Below, piece by piece: positions 1-6,501 of a DNA stretch of 14,238 nucleotides; position 1 is the first letter of the stretch, and every line of letters begins with the position of its first letter. Location of the stretch: assembly GCA_017538685.1 (NCBI GenBank), contig JAFYIK010000027.1, forward strand, positions 1 through 14,238. The letters run 5' to 3'. This DNA comes from Bacteroidales bacterium. GTDB lineage: Bacteria > Bacteroidota > Bacteroidia > Bacteroidales > UBA932. The notes under the pieces are model-generated. The model did not search any database. It had not been told where the DNA came from and saw nothing but the letters and a program-made list of their open reading frames with translations. The translations under genes were made by a program, and so were the position numbers.

Positions 1-1237
1 CCTCCGCTTTCCATTTAGCTATCAGCGCCGGGATGAAGTAAATGCCAGGTTCGTCGGTGATGACATTCCCGGGAACAAGGCGGCGCGCCATACGGAGACT
101 GCCCAGCCCGAGCTGGTCCGAACGTGACTGATCCTGGTCGTAGCCCACCAGATCCTCGCCATAGTCCTCCATATCGTGCACATCCAGGCCCATATTGTGT
201 CCAAGGCCGTGCGGGCAGAACAGTCCGGCGTAGCCTGCGGCGACCATCTCGGCCGGGTCTCCCAGGACGAGCCCGAGCTCGCGAAGCCTGAGAAGCATAT
301 GCTCCATAGTCTTAATATGCACGTCGCGATACGCCACTCCCGGCCGCGTCAGTTCGAACGCGAGCTGGTTGCATTCGTAGACTATCTGGTACACCTCGCG
401 CTGCTTCGATGTGAAACGCCCGCCGGTAGGGTAGGTGCGGGTGAAATCGGAAGCATAGTGATCGTTGCTCTCCAGACCGGCGTCAATCACGAGCAGCTTG
501 CCAGGCTCGATCGGCAGATCGTGCGAATGGCAGTGGAACACCTCGCCGTGCTGGGTGAGGATGGTCTCGAAACTTACGCCCCAGCCCTTGCCGAGCGCAA
601 CGGCTTCCATATCGCCGACTATCCTCTGCTCAATCACCCCTGGCTTGATGCCCTTACGGCCGATTGTGTGCATCTCCTGGCCAAGCACGCACGCGGCGTC
701 CAGCAGCGCAATCTCCTCGGCGTCCTTCACCAGACGCATCTTTACGAGCGCGCGGACAAGCGGTTCGGAAGCGCGGGGGCAGCCCTTCTTTCCGGCGCGG
801 AAAGCCTCTGAAGGTTTGAATCCCAGCAGCTCGCCAAGCACCACGGCGTTGTACCAGCGCGACGCGGGCACGAAATGCACCGGGCGGCCTTTAAGCGCGG
901 AGGCCAGAGCTCCGTAGTGGGCGGTCTTGGAAATTCCGCTCGACGCAGCGTGGTCCGCGATCGAGGGGGTCGGCCCGTTCCAGATTATGTCGTCTATGTC
1001 GCAGTCGTCGCCGAACAGCGTCGTCTCACCGCTCTCCAGGTCGATGGTGGCGGCCAGACGCGGCTCGTCGATGCCGAACAGGTACAGCCAAGTGCTGTCC
1101 TGCCTCCATTTGTAACAGCATTCCTGATACTGGGCCGCCGAAGCGACGTTACCGATGAAGAGAGCCACGCCTTTTTCGCCCTTAAGAAGGCGAAGCAGTT
1201 CCGCGCGGCGGCGCATATATGTGTCCTTACTAAGCAT
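1..1237 (-). CDS. Xaa-Pro aminopeptidase (aminopeptidase P, M24B family), C-terminus beyond the window
   Basis: Metallopeptidase expected to remove an N-terminal residue that precedes proline, in the cytoplasm. Translating the minus strand from the ATG at 1237 gives about 412 open codons running off the left edge. The first ~165 residues fit the creatinase/AMP_N N-terminal domain (WLYLFGIDEP). The pita-bread catalytic domain follows: VIDAGLE and SDFTRTYP carry the two metal-binding Asp, HGLGHNMGLDVHD the metal-binding His, and DEPGIYFIP the first Glu. The last Glu ligand lies beyond the window. Family members in Bacteroidales are about 455-465 residues, so roughly 50 are missing. The start MLSKDTYMRRRAEL matches the usual N-terminus of that group; a second ATG at 1216 is less likely. 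The gene is divergent from the signalling operon and probably unrelated to it. The family call is firm; substrate range is inferred. Confidence 0.93.
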   Translation of the reverse strand, partial: MLSKDTYMRRRAELLRLLKGEKGVALFIGNVASAAQYQECCYKWRQDSTWLYLFGIDEPRLAATIDLESGETTLFGDDCDIDDIIWNGPTPSIADHAASSGISKTAHYGALASALKGRPVHFVPASRWYNAVVLGELLGFKPSEAFRAGKKGCPRASEPLVRALVKMRLVKDAEEIALLDAACVLGQEMHTIGRKGIKPGVIEQRIVGDMEAVALGKGWGVSFETILTQHGEVFHCHSHDLPIEPGKLLVIDAGLESNDHYASDFTRTYPTGGRFTSKQREVYQIVYECNQLAFELTRPGVAYRDVHIKTMEHMLLRLRELGLVLGDPAEMVAAGYAGLFCPHGLGHNMGLDVHDMEDYGEDLVGYDQDQSRSDQLGLGSLRMARRLVPGNVITDEPGIYFIPALIAKWKAE

Positions 1238-1383
1238 AATCCTGCATTTTGATCCGAATACAAATATAACAATTTAGGGCGTATCTATGCGGAAGATACC
1301 GGAGGGAGGGTGATAAAAGAGTCCGAAAAAATTATTAAATTGCAACACTATAACGATTAACCAACAATTAACAATTCAACATT
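1238..1383. promoter_or_regulatory. Divergent intergenic region with short inverted repeat and AT-rich leader
   Basis: This is the only real non-coding gap in the window (146 bases), and it separates the aminopeptidase gene from the plus-strand operon, so it should hold both promoters. A perfect 6-bp inverted repeat, GTATCT at 1281-1286 and AGATAC at 1294-1299 with a 7-base spacer, sits between them and could be an operator or a small hairpin. Before the ATG at 1384 lies an AT-rich leader with tandem AACAATT copies (1363-1369 and 1370-1376) and no Shine-Dalgarno sequence, as is usual in Bacteroidota. I could not place a convincing plus-strand -33/-7 pair. Confidence 0.5.
1261..1268 (-). promoter_or_regulatory. 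Candidate Bacteroidota -7 box (TATATTTG) for the aminopeptidase gene
   Basis: Read on the minus strand, these eight bases are TATATTTG, an exact fit to the TAnnTTTG -7 consensus of Bacteroidota primary sigma factor promoters. It lies 23 bases upstream of the ATG at 1237, which leaves a short leader. I see no clear TTTG -33 element at the usual 19-21 base spacing, so this is a one-box match only. Confidence 0.4.
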
Positions 1384-1752
1384 ATGAGAGGACCATCAAC
1401 ATTCGAAGACCTTGCTGCCGTCATCGCAGTGTGTCTTGCAACGGCCCGTGAAGACGGAAACTTTGAAGAGATCGAGTTCAAGGCAATACTGGACGGACTC
1501 AGGGCGCAGTATAATTTCGAAGGACGCGACGACCTTCTCGCGGACTATATCAAGTATGCCGATCAAATGGATCTCAACGAAGCAGTCGAGCGCATCAAGA
1601 GGTTCGATGCGGACGAGAAGCAGTTTGCCTCCGATATGCTCTTTATGGTGATCGCATCGGACGGCAAGCTCGACCCTACGGAGGAGGAGATCTACAAAGG
1701 AATGATCGACGTGTGCGGACTTCCGCTTTTCACAGGCGCAGCCCAGCTTTAA
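1384..1752 (+). CDS. TerB-like domain protein, first gene of the operon
   Basis: Small acidic, all-helical protein (122 aa) that looks like a stand-alone TerB-like domain, the family named after a tellurite-resistance gene and often found in stress operons. Two helical halves each carry the characteristic acidic turn: REDGNFEEIE around residues 22-31 and ASDGKLDPTEEE around 91-102, where Asp24 and Asp93 are candidate metal-binding positions. There is no signal peptide or membrane segment, so it should be cytosolic. The segment ending in VCGLP recurs as LCGLP in the next gene, which suggests paralogy. It follows the divergent intergenic region and is 6 bases from the next ATG, so it probably opens the operon. 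Metal binding is known for relatives; a role as a sensor or adaptor here is inference. A direct tellurite-resistance role should not be assumed. Confidence 0.78.
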   Translation: MRGPSTFEDLAAVIAVCLATAREDGNFEEIEFKAILDGLRAQYNFEGRDDLLADYIKYADQMDLNEAVERIKRFDADEKQFASDMLFMVIASDGKLDPTEEEIYKGMIDVCGLPLFTGAAQL

Positions 1753-1758
1753 AGAGTT

Positions 1759-2577
1759 ATGACAGTCACATTCGAAACCCTCGGCGCGATCTACAGAATC
1801 GCAAAGTACTTCATTTTCGTCGACGGCGAACTCACGGAAGAGGAAGTAAAACCCATCTTCGACTGGTTCCAGACTTTCCCGGACATAGACAAGGAAAAAC
1901 TGGACTACATAATAGATCTCGGCGAGAATAAGATTACTGACGAGCGTGCGATCGAGCTTATCTCGAAACTCGAGCCGGACGGAAAGCAGCAGATGTCCAA
2001 TCTCTTTGCGAAGATAATCTGCGCTGACGGAGAACTCACTGAAGGTGAGAAGAATATGTTCTTCAAGGTGCAGGATCTTTGCGGTCTTCCCGATCCCGTA
2101 AGCGAAGGCGCGCAGGAGGAGGAAGCCCCCGAAGAGCCGGCAGAAGAAGAGGACGACGATGATTCGATCATCCCGGCCTTCCTCGTGGCCACCTGCCAGG
2201 GAATAGTCACCGTCAAGCAGAGCGAGAATGAAAACTGGAGGGAGCTCGAAGACGACCTGTCGTCGTGGATAGGCGCCAACGGAATTGAGATCGTGCGTTT
2301 CACCCCGGCTCTCAACCAACTCTCTGAAGATCTGCGCCTGAATGAGCGTCACCTTGTGTTTATGCTGGACCGCAACCCAGGTTTCAAAACCCGCGGAGAC
2401 AATATGACCGCCAGCATCCTCTATGGCAGGGGCTATCCCATCTACGGTGACATCATTTTCGGCCTGGAGACAGATAAGGGATACGAAATCGAAGGAGTCC
2501 GCTCCAGGTCGCTTCTTGTCGAGATCTTCGAGAAGGTGAACGCCGCTGTGAACGGCCTGCTGAGAGTGCAGCAATAA
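1759..2577 (+). CDS. TerB-like protein with acidic linker and unrecognised C-terminal domain
   Basis: A 272-residue cytosolic protein in three parts. Residues 1-112 form a second TerB-like domain, with acidic turns FVDGELTEEE (Asp22) and CADGELTEGE (Asp90), closely resembling the preceding gene. Residues 116-135 are an almost wholly Glu/Asp linker ending in four Asp. Residues 137-272 form a compact alpha/beta domain I do not recognise with confidence. Its most distinctive stretch is NMTASILYGRGYPIYGDIIFG near 211-231, which recalls DUF3846-type proteins only weakly. There is no secretion signal or membrane segment. The stop is followed after one base by the ATG of the zinc-ribbon gene, so the genes are translationally close-coupled. 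Function is unknown; an adaptor joining a TerB-like metal-sensing unit to another binding domain is an inference. Confidence 0.72.
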   Translation: MTVTFETLGAIYRIAKYFIFVDGELTEEEVKPIFDWFQTFPDIDKEKLDYIIDLGENKITDERAIELISKLEPDGKQQMSNLFAKIICADGELTEGEKNMFFKVQDLCGLPDPVSEGAQEEEAPEEPAEEEDDDDSIIPAFLVATCQGIVTVKQSENENWRELEDDLSSWIGANGIEIVRFTPALNQLSEDLRLNERHLVFMLDRNPGFKTRGDNMTASILYGRGYPIYGDIIFGLETDKGYEIEGVRSRSLLVEIFEKVNAAVNGLLRVQQ

Positions 2578-2578
2578 A

Positions 2579-3478
2579 ATGGACGAAAAAGTCAGGACTC
2601 GCGAACGAACCAAGGCTTCGGTCGCGACCGCGACGGCGGCAAACTCCGGGCCCTCCGTAAACGAGGGCTCGGGAGTCTGCCCGCACTGCGGCGCGACGAT
2701 AGAAGAAGGCCTCGAATTCTGCCCCGTCTGCGGAGCGAAGCTGGTGGATTACTGCACTTTCTGCGGCGCCACGATGCGGCCGGACGACATAGACTGCCCG
2801 GAGTGCGGAATGCCCGCTGAAGGCGTGATCTGCCCCAGCTGCCACACCCGTAATCACCGTGCTTTCTGCGGGCAGTGCGGCCAGCCGCTTTCCCGCGCCG
2901 CGCGCATCGCCGTGGACAGGGCCAAACGCGAACCTGCGGTCCAGCAAGCTGCGAAAGCCCTGATGCGCATCGCCGAGCTCGAAGCGGAGCTGGACGGTGC
3001 GGAACCGGAGCCTGGAGAGGAAACGCTCGAGCCCACGGAGGGCGAACTCCGTATGCGCGAGCTGATGGGCAAGGTCGGGTTCAAGCCCGCCGAGCTTCCT
3101 GTGTCCGGGCGCCCGGACACCAAGCGCAGCCGCGCCGAGATTCTGGCCGAGTACCAGAAAGCGGTGGAGGATGCGAACAAAGCTATGGAAGAGATGCTGC
3201 CGCCGGCAGGGATGACTCCGCAGGAGCAGCGCAATTATTACACGGCCCGCAAGGTGGCCGTGATGGAGACCGTGCAGGAAAGCTGGCGCGGTATCCCGAT
3301 GCGGGAGTCGATGGCCTGGGAGTGCAACTACTGCCACGTCCTGCACAACAACCCGCACGAATGTGCCAAGCCCGGCCTTGGCGGCAGGTGGGTGCCCTGC
3401 ACTCAGTGTGAAGTCGTGAGGAGCGGCGGGCAGATCTTCACCACCAACGTCGAACGCAAAGTCTATAAACGTGTGTGA
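2579..3478 (+). CDS. Multi-zinc-ribbon protein
   Basis: A 299-residue protein dominated by zinc ribbons. Three consecutive four-Cys ribbons can be read: Cys34/37/48/51, Cys59/62/73/76 and Cys85/88/97/100, each a pair of CxxC knuckles (CPHC, CPVC, CTFC, CPEC, CPSC, CGQC), as in double-zinc-ribbon proteins. The middle (about 105-240) is charged and helical, rich in Glu and Lys, perhaps coiled coil. A fourth Cys cluster near the end (CNYC at 249-252, Cys262, CTQC at 274-277) looks like a further zinc site. No catalytic motif is visible, so a scaffold or adaptor is most likely. The first ribbon closely resembles those at the N-termini of the AAA and FHA proteins of the same operon, suggesting a shared docking role. 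The start is the ATG one base after the previous stop. Confidence 0.8.
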   Translation: MDEKVRTRERTKASVATATAANSGPSVNEGSGVCPHCGATIEEGLEFCPVCGAKLVDYCTFCGATMRPDDIDCPECGMPAEGVICPSCHTRNHRAFCGQCGQPLSRAARIAVDRAKREPAVQQAAKALMRIAELEAELDGAEPEPGEETLEPTEGELRMRELMGKVGFKPAELPVSGRPDTKRSRAEILAEYQKAVEDANKAMEEMLPPAGMTPQEQRNYYTARKVAVMETVQESWRGIPMRESMAWECNYCHVLHNNPHECAKPGLGGRWVPCTQCEVVRSGGQIFTTNVERKVYKRV

Positions 3479-3480
3479 GT

Positions 3481-6400
3481 ATGGCAGAAGAGCCCCAGAA
3501 AACCCAGTCGATCCAGAAGACTCTGGCGGCCATCCAGAAGACGGTGGCTATCCAGAAGACGGCGGCGGCGCTGAGCAGGCCGGGAGAGCCGCTCAAGCCC
3601 TCCGTCTCCGCGCACAAACCCGGAGAGGAGGTCACCGTCGGCGGAAAGACCTACAAAATCGAGAAGGTCCTGGGAAGCGGCTCCGAGGGAGACCTGTATG
3701 TGGTCACCGACGGCTCACGCCGCTACGCTCTAAAACTCTGCCACGAAGGCTATAATACCAACAAACAGGTTCTTCAGCGCCTGGAAAAGCTGAAGGGAAG
3801 GGGGTACATAGTAGACATCTTAGACTACGGCGACGATTACGAGCTGATGGAGTATGTTCCTGAGGGCAACGCTGCCGCCGCAGGCCTTAAAGGGAACGCG
3901 GAAGCGATACTCGCGATAACCCTCAAGATCGCCATCGTCCTTGACGAGATGCACAAGGCGGGCGTGTTGCATAAAGACGTAAAGCCCGCAAACATCCTCA
4001 TTCGCCGGAAAGACGACTGGGACACGGTCCTGTGCGATTTCGGCATCGCGGATGAGATCAACTCCCGCGGCACCTGCATCACCAACCAGGTCCGTACCCC
4101 CATCTATGCCGCACCGGAGGTTTACACTGACACCGTCACACTTCCCGAGGGAGTTTTCATCGAGCTCTCGCCAAAAGCGGATTTCTACTCGCTGGGTATG
4201 ACCATACTCTCGCTCTGGATGGGAGAGGGGGCGTTCGGAGCCAGGGAGGCCGAGCTCGCGCTCGACAAGAAAAAGGGCCGCATAGTCATCCCGGCCGATA
4301 TGCCTGACCCGCTCGCGAAGATATGCCGCGGCCTGCTGATTCAGAACCCCGCCAAGCGCTGGGATTACCCGGAGATAGAGCGGACGATGGACGGCGAGGA
4401 CGTGCCAGTGGAGGAAGACGCCATCAACGAAGACCTGAACATAACCTACAACGCTTCGAAGCGTCAGATCGCGAACACCCCGCAAGAGTTGGCTATGCTT
4501 ATGCTCGAGGACGAAAGCGACCTGGCGGTCAAATACCTTTACCGCGGCCAGGTGGAGCGCTGGCTCAAACCCTACCCCGAGCTCGCGCTTGAAGTGCAGG
4601 ACATAGTGGAAAAGCGCTACCCGCAGGACCAGAGTACCGGCCTGTTCGCCACCATCTTCCTGCTGGACCCCACGATCCCGTTCCCCCTGAGCGGATATTC
4701 CAGGACCACTGGCGCGACGACGGCCGCGAGCGCGGTCACCCTGAAGGACGTCAGCAATTACTGTAACGATTCGCATCCGGATGAAGAGACTGTCAGCCGT
4801 CTCTGCCAGGATGTTTTCAAGGAATGGGTGCGCGTGCGCAGCGCCTCGATAGCGGACAGTTTTCCTCCCTCGCGCGACACTATGGACGTGTTTATGCTCC
4901 GCGTGCAGCTTCTCGACCCGCTCTCGGACATAAACCTGATAAACAACCCTTCCGACCCCGACTACGCGATGACGCAGGAGGGCCTGGGCCGTCTGTTCAA
5001 CAAAATCTACAACGCCTACTGGACCAACGGCGGGTCCCTGGACACCTTCCGTAAGGAGTGGCCGAAGCAGAAGAACGCCCCGCTGAACGGCAGGATTATG
5101 CTGGAGACGGTGGTGAACGTGGTCTGTAACTTTCTTCAGCCGGAGGACTATCACTATGTCACCGACTTTATGGACACCAAAGGCGACCGCTTCCGCAGGC
5201 AGCGTTCTTGGTTCGTCTACTGCACCGACCGCAATTCTGACGACTACCGCAAGAAATGCGGCCCGAAGGACGATACCTTCAGGGTGCAGGCGGCGTGGAT
5301 GAAAGTCATCAAGGGCTTCGGCGTCTCTCCTGAACTCCAGCTCCAAAGCGGAGCGACAGTGAAAACAAGGTCCGCGCTTTTCTCGCATTCTTCGAGGACA
5401 CTGCGCAAGGAATACAACGACGGCGGTCTGAGGGGTTTCCTGGCAGTCTGCCATCAGGAGGACCCCAATGCCGACCTCAAGCCCCAGTTCGCCTACGAAC
5501 GTCTGCTGAAAGACTATCTCGACGACCTTCGCAGGATAGACGACACGCTCCGGCCGGTGACCCGTTTCGACTATGCGGAAAAAGAGGCGGATAAGATACT
5601 TTCCTCAGGCAAAAGGCAGATAGGCGTACTCAATTTCAGGAGCGTGCTGCAGATTGTCCTCGCCGTTCTGTTCGGAGTGCTTCCTCTGCTGCTGATGCTC
5701 ACAGTGAGCGTGTTCTCGATAGTCGAACATCCCGTCCTGGAAGTAAGCTACCGCTGGGCTGAAAAAGTCGGCTGGGTGCTTGGAATAGTGATAGCGGGAG
5801 GCATATTCTTTATGATGGACACGGACGGCTGCCTGATTCCGGCGATTGGCGGAATAGTGGGCGCATTCGTGCTGACCGCGGCATTCCGGTTCTTCGGGCA
5901 GTTCATCCTCTACATCTACTCCGCGCTTCTCATCGCTATGCTGGTGCTCCTTTGCATCAAGGTGGTGTTCTTCCGCAGTCCTTTCGCGAAAGACGCGCGC
6001 AAATTCACCAAGCCAGGCTTCGACGAAAAGGTGCTCGAGCCGCTCTATTATGCCTTCTCGAACGACACTTCCTTCGATTCTTCCCTCAACGGAGCCTTCA
6101 GCGACAACGACATCACCTGGTGGAAAGACGACCTCAAGGTCCGCGGAAAACGTTTGCTCATATTTGAGGGCGCGGTGCTGATACTCGCCATTTTCAGCGC
6201 CTTCCTCCCGAAGAGCGAACGTTTCGAAAAATACACGAATCCCGTGGTGGAGAAGACCACCACCGTCGAAAAAAAGGTTGAAGACAAAGTGAAGTCTGCC
6301 ACCAAGACGAAAACCCCGGAGAAACAACCCGAGAAAAAGGCTGCCCCCGCCCCCCAGCCGAAGAAACAGGAACCGGTGAAGAAGGCCGAGGCCCCTGTGA

Positions 6401-6501
6401 CCCCGGAGCAGGATCGTTCTAATCCGACCGTGGTGAAGACCGTAAAGGCGGAAGACTTTTTCAAGACGAAGGGTAAAGAATTAAATTCCGAAACACAATG
6501 A
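3481..6501 (+). CDS. Membrane-anchored Hanks-type Ser/Thr protein kinase with long helical region
   Basis: About 1006 residues. The N-terminal ~31 residues carry four QKT motifs, three of them IQKT. The kinase domain spans about 57-285: glycine loop GSGSEG (65-70), ATP-anchoring Lys85 (ALKL), catalytic loop HKDVKPAN (Asp166, Asn170), DFG (186-188) and APE (211-213). All key residues are present; the loop is HKD rather than HRD. Residues ~290-715 form a helical region of unknown family with two LLDP motifs. Five hydrophobic segments follow (about 723-745, 764-780, 785-803, 808-829, 892-910), then a Lys/Glu/Pro-rich tail. An odd number of passes would put kinase and tail on opposite membrane faces. 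I chose the ATG two bases after the upstream stop; a GTG at 3475, with a 4-base overlap, would add two residues. The stop overlaps the AAA gene (ATGA). It should phosphorylate operon partners, reversed by the PP2C (inference). Confidence 0.93.
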   Translation: MAEEPQKTQSIQKTLAAIQKTVAIQKTAAALSRPGEPLKPSVSAHKPGEEVTVGGKTYKIEKVLGSGSEGDLYVVTDGSRRYALKLCHEGYNTNKQVLQRLEKLKGRGYIVDILDYGDDYELMEYVPEGNAAAAGLKGNAEAILAITLKIAIVLDEMHKAGVLHKDVKPANILIRRKDDWDTVLCDFGIADEINSRGTCITNQVRTPIYAAPEVYTDTVTLPEGVFIELSPKADFYSLGMTILSLWMGEGAFGAREAELALDKKKGRIVIPADMPDPLAKICRGLLIQNPAKRWDYPEIERTMDGEDVPVEEDAINEDLNITYNASKRQIANTPQELAMLMLEDESDLAVKYLYRGQVERWLKPYPELALEVQDIVEKRYPQDQSTGLFATIFLLDPTIPFPLSGYSRTTGATTAASAVTLKDVSNYCNDSHPDEETVSRLCQDVFKEWVRVRSASIADSFPPSRDTMDVFMLRVQLLDPLSDINLINNPSDPDYAMTQEGLGRLFNKIYNAYWTNGGSLDTFRKEWPKQKNAPLNGRIMLETVVNVVCNFLQPEDYHYVTDFMDTKGDRFRRQRSWFVYCTDRNSDDYRKKCGPKDDTFRVQAAWMKVIKGFGVSPELQLQSGATVKTRSALFSHSSRTLRKEYNDGGLRGFLAVCHQEDPNADLKPQFAYERLLKDYLDDLRRIDDTLRPVTRFDYAEKEADKILSSGKRQIGVLNFRSVLQIVLAVLFGVLPLLLMLTVSVFSIVEHPVLEVSYRWAEKVGWVLGIVIAGGIFFMMDTDGCLIPAIGGIVGAFVLTAAFRFFGQFILYIYSALLIAMLVLLCIKVVFFRSPFAKDARKFTKPGFDEKVLEPLYYAFSNDTSFDSSLNGAFSDNDITWWKDDLKVRGKRLLIFEGAVLILAIFSAFLPKSERFEKYTNPVVEKTTTVEKKVEDKVKSATKTKTPEKQPEKKAAPAPQPKKQEPVKKAEAPVTPEQDRSNPTVVKTVKAEDFFKTKGKELNSETQ
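3511..3560 (+). repeat. Triplicated 11-base repeat encoding IQKT motifs
   Basis: The 11-mer ATCCAGAAGAC occurs exactly three times, at 3511-3521, 3532-3542 and 3550-3560, inside the start of the kinase gene, and a fourth degenerate copy precedes it near 3493. Each copy encodes Ile-Gln-Lys-Thr, placing Thr at residues 14, 21 and 27, with Thr8 in the degenerate copy. Spacing of 21 and 18 bases keeps the reading frame. This is a protein-level repeat, not a CRISPR array. Confidence 0.8.

Noticed and set aside
176..1252. Several plus-strand open frames at the left end
   Set aside because: The minus strand encodes an aminopeptidase P with all visible metal-ligand motifs, so these are shadows.
1384..2577. 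Tellurite-resistance operon
   Set aside because: Only TerB-like domains are present; TerC, TerD/TerE and TerA are not seen, and TerB-like domains occur in many systems unrelated to tellurite.
3511..3560. Regularly spaced repeats that might be a CRISPR array
   Set aside because: Copies are only 11 bases, spacing is 7-10 bases and in frame, and they encode a Thr motif at the start of a kinase.
3820..5454. Minus-strand open frame of 544 codons opposite the kinase
   Set aside because: It lies wholly within the kinase coding region and shows only composition-driven openness.
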